From JBBDLF01 sp040879025 (GTDB lineage Bacteria; Pseudomonadota; Gammaproteobacteria; Pseudomonadales; Pseudohongiellaceae), in contig JBBDLF010000011.1 of the NCBI GenBank assembly GCA_040879025.1, positions 1 through 34,773 of the forward strand: a DNA stretch of 34,773 nt. The letters are read 5' to 3'. Each line of letters opens with the position of its first letter. Position 1 is the first letter of the stretch. This document shows positions 1 to 6,571 of the stretch, one piece after another. The position numbers and the translations under genes are program-made. Under the pieces are notes generated by a model, which had not been told where the DNA came from, searched no databases, and saw only the letters and a program-made list of their open reading frames with translations.

Positions 1-255
1 GCGCTGATCCGAAAAACGGGTGAGCGGAAAGCGCGCCCTGATTGTTGGAGTAGTGTCTCGCGGTCCCCGGCCTTGAAGAGTGCAGTCGGCGGATCAGAGT
101 TTCTTTCAGAGGGTGTAGCCGGCGGATCAGCGTTTCTTGCAGAGGGTGCAGCCGGCGAATCAGCGGTCCTTGCAAAGGGAGCCGACGCGGTTCCGGCCTA
201 TTTGTCATGCAGGAAGGTAGAGCGGGTGGGAGGAGGCTTCATTCGCAGCGACTAG
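1..255 (+). other. Reading frame open at left edge, unknown, low-complexity
   Basis: A frame is open from base 1 to a TAG at 253-255 (84 codons), so it could be the 3' end of a gene that starts outside the window. It begins with a segment containing RKARPDCWS (codons 9-17), continues through three in-frame 11-residue repeats of the type AGGSAFLAEGA, and ends inside the left arm of a hairpin. I recognise no protein family. Codons 9-29 match a reading frame on the opposite strand at 463-525, which suggests copies of a repeated element rather than a unique gene. It could equally be non-coding repeat DNA that happens to be open. Confidence 0.25.
88..186. repeat. 33-bp tandem repeat, three copies
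   Basis: Three adjacent 33-bp units lie at 88-120, 121-153 and 154-186. Each starts GGCGGATCAG or GGCGAATCAG. Units 1 and 2 are nearly identical and unit 3 is more diverged. The period is a multiple of three, so the frame open at the left edge reads three 11-residue repeats. Such arrays change copy number by slippage. No function is assigned. Confidence 0.8.
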
Positions 256-329
256 CGCCAGGGACGAGCGCGGGACCGGGCCAGGGAAGGCCCACCGGAG
301 CGAAGAAGGAAGCGTCCTCCCGCCCGCTC
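217..329. repeat. Large imperfect stem-loop with GTAG foot
   Basis: The arms 220-240 and 309-329 are complementary over 21 bp with two mismatches. The loop is 68 nt and contains a smaller hairpin (GGGCC and GGCCC flanking AGGGAA). A GTAG tetranucleotide sits at the 5' foot (217-220), as in REP elements recognised by RAYT transposases. The arms are GC-rich and there is no U-tract, so it is not a clear terminator. Calling it REP-like is inference; only the stem and the tetranucleotide are seen. Confidence 0.6.
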
Positions 330-553
330 GGGACTCATCGAGTTTTGACGAATTTTGAGACACCCACAAGATGAACTGGTCTTCCTCCCGGCCCTGGAGT
401 GTGCCGAGTTGCAGGGTTAGATCGCGATCCTGGTTTTTGGGATAATTTTTCAGAACTGGCAGTACCGCACATTTCAAGGCGGCGGGCAGGAAGGCGTAAC
501 TCCAACAGTCAGGGCGCGCTTTCCTGTCCGCCGCTGGAAAACAACACAAATCT

Positions 554-631
554 TGTGGGTCGATCCTGTGGGTCGATCTTGTGGCTGTCCAGAATTTGTG
601 TGTGGGTCGATCCTGTGGGTGTCCAGAATTT
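554..631. repeat. Nested 13-bp and 34-bp direct repeats
   Basis: The 13-mer TGTGGGTCGATCY occurs at 554, 567 and 601. The last two copies sit in 31-bp units (567-597 and 601-631) that end in GTCCAGAATTT and differ at two positions, giving a 34-nt period. A related inverted copy lies at 351-372. Together with the other repeats to the left, this fills most of the space upstream of the CBS-domain gene. Nothing else is evident in 632-731 except a weak promoter-like pair (TTGCCT at 661 and TAGTTT at 684). Confidence 0.7.
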
Positions 632-731
632 GGGTGGAGATTTGGGTGCGGGGCGGGGTATTGCCTTTGTGGGGAATCCGGTTTAGTTTTGTCCGGGGAC
701 AGGCGGGTTGAAAATGAGGCGGGAGAACTTA

Positions 732-1220
732 ATGAAAACGACTGCAAGGGACATATTGCGGGACAAGGGCGGACACATGGTGAGCATCAGTTCAGAAGGC
801 ACTATCTACCAGGCCCTTACACTCATGACTCAGAACAAGGTCGGGTCCGTGGTGGTGGTGGACAATGACAAAATCGTCGGCATCTGGACCGAGCGCGACC
901 TCATGTTTCGGGTGCTGGAAGAAGGGTTCGACCCCAAAAAGGCATTGCTCAAGGACAATATGAGTGAGCAGCTAATCTCCGTGAATATCAATGAACAGGC
1001 GTACCAGATGTATGACAAATTCCTCGGTCGGCGCATACGGCACCTGCTGGTGGAAGAAGATGGCCAGTACATTGGCATCCTGTCCGTGGGAGACGTCGTG
1101 AGGGCACAACTTCATCAGTTGAACGAAGATTATCAGGAACTGAACCAGAAGGTGAGTCTGGAATACTACGAAAACTGGAAAGACATCCAGAACGAACGCA
1201 GACGCCCGGGAAACACTTGA
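732..1220 (+). CDS. Tandem CBS-domain protein
   Basis: A 162-residue cytosolic protein made almost entirely of a CBS pair (Bateman module). The first CBS domain covers about residues 8-65, with the typical GSVVVVDNDKIVGIWTERDL strand-helix pattern. The second covers about 76-130, with HLLVEEDGQYIGILSVGDV. A charged helical tail follows. CBS pairs usually bind adenine nucleotides and act as energy sensors, but no fused effector domain is present, so the partner and ligand are unknown. I chose ATG 732 because GGGAG lies at a good distance (721-725); a TTG at 708 and an ATG at 714 would add eight or six residues. It is preceded by repeats and followed by a 538-nt gap, so it is probably transcribed separately from nuo. 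Confidence 0.9.
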   Translation: MKTTARDILRDKGGHMVSISSEGTIYQALTLMTQNKVGSVVVVDNDKIVGIWTERDLMFRVLEEGFDPKKALLKDNMSEQLISVNINEQAYQMYDKFLGRRIRHLLVEEDGQYIGILSVGDVVRAQLHQLNEDYQELNQKVSLEYYENWKDIQNERRRPGNT

Positions 1221-1298
1221 TATCAACTTCCCATCCGTGTACATTCAAGGCGCATTTTAGCTAGCGGATTAAGCAGTACTAGCTCGGCAACTGAGAAC

Positions 1299-1334
1299 CA
1301 GAAGATTCAGAAAAGTCAGAAGTATCAAAAGAAA
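1299..1334. repeat. Imperfect 9-nt repeat tract
   Basis: Four 9-nt units start CAGAA, CAGAA, CAGAA and CAAAA at 1299, 1308, 1317 and 1326. The tract is strongly purine-rich on the plus strand. No function is assigned. Confidence 0.45.
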
Positions 1335-1527
1335 CAAGCAAACGAGCCGAAGTCTTTAACTTGCCGATGACGACGTTAATGTGGGCACCAAGTCAGTGGA
1401 AAATACACATTAAATGATTGGCACAGTTCTCGGGCTCCCATGGCATTGCGGAATGGCACTCCCATGCCCCGGTTCAAGCCAGGTTCACCAATATTCTGTT
1501 TCAAGGAATTCCGAGAATTTCTCTTGT

Positions 1528-1573
1528 TTGAATAAAGGATTTGCCTGCGTTATTTAACGCTCAACTGCAGGCA
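1528..1573 (+). promoter_or_regulatory. Candidate nuo promoter with overlapping dyads
   Basis: TTGAAT (1528-1533) and TATTTA (1551-1556) are separated by 17 nt, a fair sigma-70 match (4 of 6 in each hexamer). The -10 lies inside a perfect inverted repeat (GCGTTA 1547-1552, TAACGC 1555-1560). A second one (TGCCTGC 1542-1548, GCAGGCA 1567-1573) overlaps it, so the two hairpins exclude each other. This would leave a leader of roughly 190 nt before nuoA. It is a visual prediction; the regulator is unknown. Confidence 0.3.
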
Positions 1574-1758
1574 TGCTAAGTTAGCAACAGCTGTGATTTT
1601 ATCAAGAAGTCAGGCTGTCGAGTGGTGACAACAGTGAGAGGTAGAGAAGCCGGGTGAAGCCGGGTTAAGGTGAGAAACCAGATAAAATCCCGGCGGGATC
1701 CAGTCCGTCCCTTCATTGCGCTGCCAACCAGTCGACAGGTCCTGTAAGGATATTGGGC

Positions 1759-2208
1759 TTGGACAGTACAAATACCACGATAGACGCGCTGCGTCCGTTT
1801 CTGTTTTATTTTGCCGCCGTAATGCTGATTGTGCTCAGCATGCTCGCGTTGTCCTATTTCCTCGGGCAGCGCAGGAGCGCACCGTCCAAGAACACCCCTT
1901 TTGAATCCGGCATCGTGCCCGTCGGTACCGCCAATTTTCGTATATCCGTCCATTTTTACATGACAGCCATCCTTTTTATCATCTTCGATCTCGAGGTGGT
2001 GTTTCTGTTCGCGTGGGCGGCGGCTATCCGGGAAACCGGCTGGCCCGGCTTTATCGAAATCTCAATATTCATTGCTATTTTGGGGGTGGCATTGGTGTAT
2101 CTGTGGCGAATCGGTGCACTGGACTGGCGTACACACACTCAGAAACGTGAACAGAAGACCTTGCGAGGCCCCGGTGGAGTGACAAACAGGAAGGAGTTCA
2201 AACTGTGA
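1759..2208 (+). CDS. nuoA: NADH-quinone oxidoreductase subunit A
   Basis: Membrane subunit of respiratory complex I at the junction between the peripheral and membrane arms. The 149-residue product shows the family pattern: a first membrane helix near the N-terminus, then the loop with PFESGIVPVG, then FHFY-like HFYMTAILFIIFDLEVVFL in helix 2 with its conserved acidic residues, and a third helix. The start is a TTG. I prefer 1759 because TAAGGA (1745-1750) lies 8 nt upstream; an in-frame TTG at 1753 would be only 2 nt from it. The gene ends in a GTGA overlap with nuoB. The charged tail after helix 3 is somewhat longer than in E. coli. It is the first gene of the 13-gene nuo operon. Confidence 0.93.
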   Translation: MDSTNTTIDALRPFLFYFAAVMLIVLSMLALSYFLGQRRSAPSKNTPFESGIVPVGTANFRISVHFYMTAILFIIFDLEVVFLFAWAAAIRETGWPGFIEISIFIAILGVALVYLWRIGALDWRTHTQKREQKTLRGPGGVTNRKEFKL

Positions 2209-2846
2209 GCTGGCAGTTGCAACGAGCCGAAGACGCCGAATCACCCCGCCCCGGCGACAACAGCTTCCACGACATGGTGCGCAAAAACATGTTCATGGCA
2301 AAGCTGGAAGACATGGTGGCCTGGGGTCGGAAGAATTCCCTGTGGCCGTTCAATTTCGGGCTCTCCTGCTGTTATGTGGAGATGGCCACGGCGCTTACCA
2401 GCAGGCATGACATCGCAAGATTCGGTTCCGAAGTCATTCGCGGCTCTCCCCGCCAGGCTGACATGATCATTATATCAGGCACCGTGTTTCGCAAAATGGC
2501 GCCTGTGATCCAGTTGTTGTATGAACAACTGCTGGAGCCGAAATGGGTAATTTCCATGGGTTCCTGCGCCAACTCCGGCGGCATGTACGATATTTATTCG
2601 GTAGTACAGGGTGTGGATAAATTTCTGCCGGTAGATGTGTATGTATCCGGCTGTCCGCCGCGACCCGAGGCGCTTTTGCAGGGGCTTATACTGCTGCAGG
2701 ACTCCATCGGTAACGAACGCCGGCCGCTGAGTTGGGTCATCAACGACCAGGGAATTATCCAGAAAGCAACTCGACCGGTACAAAGAGACAAACGACGCGC
2801 AGAGCGTATCGCAGCGACAGAATTACGATCGCCCGATGACGTCTGA
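2205..2846 (+). CDS. nuoB: NADH-quinone oxidoreductase subunit B
   Basis: This peripheral-arm subunit binds cluster N2, the [4Fe-4S] centre that passes electrons to quinone. The ligand set is intact in the 213-residue product: adjacent Cys55 and Cys56 in LSCCYVEMAT, Cys121 in GSCANSGGMYD, and Cys150 in SGCPPRPE. The start is GTG, overlapping the nuoA stop by 4 nt, with AAGGAG 8 nt upstream (2191-2196). The basic C-terminal tail after residue 185 is variable in the family. It sits between nuoA and the fused nuoCD, as in E. coli and Pseudomonas. Confidence 0.97.
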   Translation: MSWQLQRAEDAESPRPGDNSFHDMVRKNMFMAKLEDMVAWGRKNSLWPFNFGLSCCYVEMATALTSRHDIARFGSEVIRGSPRQADMIIISGTVFRKMAPVIQLLYEQLLEPKWVISMGSCANSGGMYDIYSVVQGVDKFLPVDVYVSGCPPRPEALLQGLILLQDSIGNERRPLSWVINDQGIIQKATRPVQRDKRRAERIAATELRSPDDV

Positions 2847-2883
2847 CCAACGAAACTGACGAACCAGATAGCAGTAGACGACT

Positions 2884-4659
2884 ATGCAGGCAGTAAATGC
2901 GGTGGACAAATCAGTGACCGAACCTGTGTCACTGGATCACGTAAAGCTGAAATTTGCGGATCGTATTCTTGCCAGTCAGGTAACCAGCGAGGGTATGCCC
3001 ACTCTCTGGGTAAACCGGCAAAACGCCAAGGAAGTTCTCCGCTATCTGCGTGACGAAGTCACACCCCGTTTCGAAATGCTGTTTGACATTACCGCGATAG
3101 ACGAACGGGTGAGAGTCAATCGCGATGCTCAGCCGCCATCGGATTTTACCGTTGTCTATCACTTGATGTCGTTCAGCGGTAATGCTGATTTCCGCATCAA
3201 GATTCCCCTGCTTGAACCGGACCTGTCCCTGCATACCATGATCAGCCTGTGGCCCAATGCGAACTGGTATGAGCGGGAAGTCTGGGACATGTTCGGCATT
3301 GTATTCGACGGGCATCCCAATCTCAGTCGTATTCTGTTGCCTCCCACATGGCAAGGACATGCATTGCGCAAGGACCATCCGGCCCGAGCCACGGAGATGG
3401 AACCGTATTCACTCGATGCCAGAAAAGAAGAACGCGAACAAGAAGCCCTGAGGTTCCGGCCGGAAGACTGGGGCATGAAACGCGAATCCGATACGTCCGA
3501 GTTCATGTTTCTCAACCTCGGCCCCAACCACCCCAGCGTACATGGCGTGTTTCGTGTTGCCCTGCAATTGGACGGTGAAACCCTGGTGGACGCGGTTCCC
3601 GACATCGGCTATCACCATCGCGGCGCGGAGAAAATGGGTGAGCGTCAGTCCTGGCACACCTACATACCTTATACCGATCGAATTGATTACCTCGGCGGCG
3701 TGATGAATAACCTGCCCTATGTCATGGCGCTGGAACAGATGGCCGGAATAAAGGTGCCGGAGCGAGCGCGGACCATCCGCGTCATGCTGTGCGAATTTTT
3801 CAGAATCGCCAGTCATCTGTTGTTCTATGGCACTTTCGCCCAGGATGTGGGGCAACTGTCTCCCGTTTTCTATATGTTCGTTGACCGCGAAAAGGCGTTC
3901 AACATCATAGAGTCTATCTGCGGGGCGCGCATGCATCCCGGCTGGTTCCGCATCGGCGGAGTTGCACAGGATCTCCCCTCCGGATGGGATAAACTGGTTC
4001 GGGAATTCGTCGACTGGCTTCCCGCGCGGCTGGACGAATATGACAGCATGGTGATGAATAACGGTATCATCAAGGGGCGTACCCAAGGCGTGGGCGCATA
4101 CGATACCAACGAAGCATTGAATTGGGGTGTGACCGGACCAGGGCTGCGTGCTACGGGTTATGAATGGGATTTTCGCAAGCAGCGTCCATATAGCGGTTAT
4201 GACAATTTTGAATTCGACATTCCGGTTGCTGTCAACGGTGACGCCTACGATCGTTGCGCAGTGCGGGTGGAAGAGATGAGACAGAGCCTGAGAATTATAA
4301 AGCAATGCCTGGATAATATGCCGTCAGGTGACCACAAGGCCGATCACCCCCTGACCACACCCCCGCGGAAAGACAAGACAATGCTTGATATCGAGACCCT
4401 GATAAATCATTTTTTGAATGTAAGTTGGGGTCCTGTTATGCCTCCCGGCGAAGTTACGACGACCATCGAAGCCACCAAAGGTCTTAACAGTTATTATCTG
4501 GTCAGCGACGGTGGAACCGGTTCGTACCGAACCCGCATTCGTACACCGTCTTTTCCGCATTTGCAGCTGATTCCCGAGATCAGTCGCGGCTTCATGGTGG
4601 CGGATTTAATCGCAATTATTGCCAGTATCGACTTTGTCATGGCGGATGTGGACCGATGA
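2884..4659 (+). CDS. nuoC: NADH-quinone oxidoreductase fused subunit C/D
   Basis: A single 591-residue chain combines the 30-kDa NuoC and 49-kDa NuoD subunits (nuoCD), the fused arrangement known from enterics and pseudomonads. The NuoC part carries the 30-kDa signature at about residues 129-163 (YEREVWDMFGI ... GHALRKDHP). A charged linker follows at about 180-205. The NuoD part starts near 211 with NLGPNHPSVHGVFR and PDIGYHHRGAEKMGE, which line the quinone site next to cluster N2. Near the C-terminus SDGGTGSYRTRIR and the acidic DFVMADVDR ending are typical of NuoD. The ATG lies 37 nt after nuoB with a weak ribosome site. The stop overlaps the nuoE start (ATGA). Confidence 0.97.
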   Translation: MQAVNAVDKSVTEPVSLDHVKLKFADRILASQVTSEGMPTLWVNRQNAKEVLRYLRDEVTPRFEMLFDITAIDERVRVNRDAQPPSDFTVVYHLMSFSGNADFRIKIPLLEPDLSLHTMISLWPNANWYEREVWDMFGIVFDGHPNLSRILLPPTWQGHALRKDHPARATEMEPYSLDARKEEREQEALRFRPEDWGMKRESDTSEFMFLNLGPNHPSVHGVFRVALQLDGETLVDAVPDIGYHHRGAEKMGERQSWHTYIPYTDRIDYLGGVMNNLPYVMALEQMAGIKVPERARTIRVMLCEFFRIASHLLFYGTFAQDVGQLSPVFYMFVDREKAFNIIESICGARMHPGWFRIGGVAQDLPSGWDKLVREFVDWLPARLDEYDSMVMNNGIIKGRTQGVGAYDTNEALNWGVTGPGLRATGYEWDFRKQRPYSGYDNFEFDIPVAVNGDAYDRCAVRVEEMRQSLRIIKQCLDNMPSGDHKADHPLTTPPRKDKTMLDIETLINHFLNVSWGPVMPPGEVTTTIEATKGLNSYYLVSDGGTGSYRTRIRTPSFPHLQLIPEISRGFMVADLIAIIASIDFVMADVDR

Positions 4660-5201
4660 GTAGTCACGTAATCGCAAGTTCCGGCAGCAATGCCCGCGTA
4701 CAGGCGCGTGAATTGACCGACGCGGAAATTTCCGAGATAGATCACGAGTTAAGCCTCTATCCGGATAGGGAAGCGGTAGGCCTGGAGGCATTAAAGATCG
4801 TTCAGAAGCATCAGGGATGGGTGTCTGACGAAAGCCTGCTGGCTATCGCTTCCTACCTGGATCTGCCGGTGGCGGGCCTTGAGGGCGTCGCGACGTTTTT
4901 CAATCTGATTTACCGCAAACCCGTGGGCCGCAATGTCATCCTCTTCTGCAACAGTGTCAGTTGCTGGATAATGGGTTGCGATGAAGTGCGTGACGGCATT
5001 CGCAAACAACTGAAGATAGATTTTGGAGAAACCAGCGGCGACAATGTCTTCACGTTTTTACCGGTGCCATGTCTCGGTGACTGTGACCGCGCTCCGGTGA
5101 TGATGGTTGGGGACGACCTGCACCGTAATCTGACTGCGGAGAATGTCACGGCCGTGCTGGCTAAATATACCGATATACCGGAATCCGACGCCAAAAAATG
5201 A
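4656..5201 (+). CDS. nuoE: NADH-quinone oxidoreductase subunit E
   Basis: The 24-kDa NADH-module subunit, with a thioredoxin-like fold and a [2Fe-2S] cluster (N1a). The four ligands are Cys98 and Cys103 (in FCNSVSCWIMGC) and Cys139 and Cys143 (in PCLGDCDRAP) of 181 residues. An N-terminal helical region at about residues 20-90 contains HQGWVSDESLLAIA, normal for NuoE. Translation is coupled to nuoCD by a 4-nt overlap. A further Cys108 is not one of the usual ligands. The product acts with NuoF and NuoG in NADH oxidation. Confidence 0.96.
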   Translation: MSSHVIASSGSNARVQARELTDAEISEIDHELSLYPDREAVGLEALKIVQKHQGWVSDESLLAIASYLDLPVAGLEGVATFFNLIYRKPVGRNVILFCNSVSCWIMGCDEVRDGIRKQLKIDFGETSGDNVFTFLPVPCLGDCDRAPVMMVGDDLHRNLTAENVTAVLAKYTDIPESDAKK

Positions 5202-5229
5202 AACTGCTTACAGACAAGAGAACAGGTGT

Positions 5230-6510
5230 GTGACTTCAACTCCACTGACAGGCAATATCGATATGTCCCGCGGGCCGTTGGATTTCAGCGGCTATAGTGG
5301 TGCCGGAGGCTATGAAGGCATTCGCCGCATTGCCGCCGGCAAGAGTCCCGGCGATGTGCTGGAGGATGTGAAAAACTCCGGCCTCAAGGGGCGTGGCGGG
5401 GCAGGGTTTCCTACGGGCCTCAAGTGGAGTTTTGTCCCGTCGGGTAACGATGCCCCCGCGCAGAAATATCTGGTGGTCAATGCCGATGAAATGGAACCCG
5501 GCACGTTTAAGGATCGTCTGCTAATGGAAGGCGATCCCCATTTGTTGATTGAAGGCATGATCATTGCGGCATACACCATTCAGGCGAGCCGTGCCTATAT
5601 TTTTCTGCGTGGCGAATACACTGTGGCGGCGAAGGCGCTGGCCAGGGCACTCTCCGAGGCGGAAAACAACGGCATGCTGGGCAAGAATATTCAGGGAACC
5701 GGCTTCGACCTGGACATTATTCTGCACACCAGTGCCGGTCGTTATATTTGCGGCGAAGAGACCGCTCTGCTCAATGCGCTTGAGGGAAAACGGGGGACGC
5801 CACGGGCCAAACCACCGTTTCCCCAGGTGAGTGGATTATGGGGCAAACCGACTATCGTAAACAATGTCGAGACCCTGTGTAACCTGCCGGGGATTCTTGC
5901 GCATGGTGTCGACTGGTTCAAGAGTCTGACGCTGGGCCAGGACCATGGCACCAAACTTTTTGGGATCAGCGGCAAAGTCAACAAGCCCGGTTGCTGGGAG
6001 TTACCTCTGGGCACAACGATACGGGAAATTATCGAGGTGCATGGAGGTGGCATGCGAGATGGACATACGCTGCGAGCATTTCTACCCGGAGGAGGCTCGA
6101 CCGATTTTATGCTGCCTGAATATCTTGATATACCCTTTGACTATGACGATGTCGCCAAAGCCGGCAGCAGGCTGGCGACAGGCACAATGATATTGCTGGA
6201 TGACAAAACCTGCCCGGTGGGCATGATCGGCAATCTCATGCATTTTTTCAGTCACGAGTCCTGCGGATGGTGCACACCCTGTCGTGACGGCCTCCCCTGG
6301 ATAGATGATATTTTCAGAGACCTCGAAAACGGCAGCGGCAAAGCGAAAGACCTGGGTATTCTGCACGATCACGTTGAATATTTAGGGCCTGGTCGCACAT
6401 TTTGTGCGCTGGCTCCCGGAGCGGCTGCGCCGCTGGGCAGCGGCCTGCGAATATTCAAAGACGAATTCGATAATCACGTCAGGCAGGGTTGCGCGTGGAA
6501 AAAGCATTGA
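5230..6510 (+). CDS. nuoF: NADH-quinone oxidoreductase subunit F
   Basis: The 51-kDa flavoprotein subunit oxidises NADH at FMN and passes electrons to cluster N3. In the 426-residue form I see the glycine-rich nucleotide motif GRGGAGFPTGLKW (54-66), NADEMEPGTFKDR (84-96), the RYICGEETALLNALEG segment (171-186), and N3 ligands Cys345, Cys348 and Cys351 (SCGWCTPC) plus Cys392. The start is uncertain. GTG 5230 gives a family-like length and begins 28 nt after the nuoE stop; a longer frame reaches back to 5143 inside nuoE, and ATG 5263 is a shorter choice. The ribosome site is weak for all of them. Confidence 0.95.
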   Translation: MTSTPLTGNIDMSRGPLDFSGYSGAGGYEGIRRIAAGKSPGDVLEDVKNSGLKGRGGAGFPTGLKWSFVPSGNDAPAQKYLVVNADEMEPGTFKDRLLMEGDPHLLIEGMIIAAYTIQASRAYIFLRGEYTVAAKALARALSEAENNGMLGKNIQGTGFDLDIILHTSAGRYICGEETALLNALEGKRGTPRAKPPFPQVSGLWGKPTIVNNVETLCNLPGILAHGVDWFKSLTLGQDHGTKLFGISGKVNKPGCWELPLGTTIREIIEVHGGGMRDGHTLRAFLPGGGSTDFMLPEYLDIPFDYDDVAKAGSRLATGTMILLDDKTCPVGMIGNLMHFFSHESCGWCTPCRDGLPWIDDIFRDLENGSGKAKDLGILHDHVEYLGPGRTFCALAPGAAAPLGSGLRIFKDEFDNHVRQGCAWKKH

Positions 6511-6571
6511 AACTCTCGGGACAAGAACCAGCAAGGCCGTCGGTGGCGGCTTGCACAGCGGAGAAGTGCTG

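Larger units (their letters stand above)
25..525. repeat. Long inverted repeat; diverged copies in opposite orientation
   Basis: Bases 25-87 on the plus strand align without gaps to bases 525-463 on the minus strand, with 47 of 63 positions identical. The outermost 28 nt (26-53 against 497-524) match at 25 positions, including a perfect 16-nt run. Translated in the same frame, the copies share RKARPDCWS, then six differing residues, then ALK-x-AV. Five of the shared codons differ only synonymously (R, D, K, A, V). The two copies are nearly concentric with the hairpin at 220-329. This looks like an inverted duplication or two insertions of one repeat family. The family itself is unknown to me. 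Confidence 0.7.
1221..1758. other. Intergenic region upstream of nuoA
   Basis: This 538-nt stretch has no convincing gene. It holds a short inverted repeat (AGCTAG 1259-1264 and CTAGCT 1279-1284), a purine-rich tract with a 9-nt period (1299-1334), and a candidate promoter with overlapping dyads at 1528-1573. No classical terminator for the CBS gene (GC stem plus U-run) is visible. A minus-strand frame at 1576-1953 runs into nuoA and looks like a shadow. Confidence 0.6.

Noticed and set aside
205..747. 180-codon minus-strand frame across the repeat region
   Set aside because: It runs through the hairpin and direct repeats, has no ribosome site or recognised domain, and overlaps the CBS gene start. 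Only its short segment at 463-525 is of interest, reported as a repeat.
1430..1490. tRNA-like fragment (GGTTCAAGCC followed by ACCA)
   Set aside because: The bases around the supposed T-loop do not form a stem, and no acceptor, D or anticodon arms can be drawn.
3409..4305. 298-codon minus-strand frame inside nuoCD
   Set aside because: It is fully covered by the conserved NuoD coding sequence; a codon-bias shadow.
6404..6571. 56-codon N-terminal extension of nuoG
   Set aside because: It overlaps nuoF and has no ferredoxin-like sequence. ATG 6572 with GGAG upstream fits the NuoG N-terminus.
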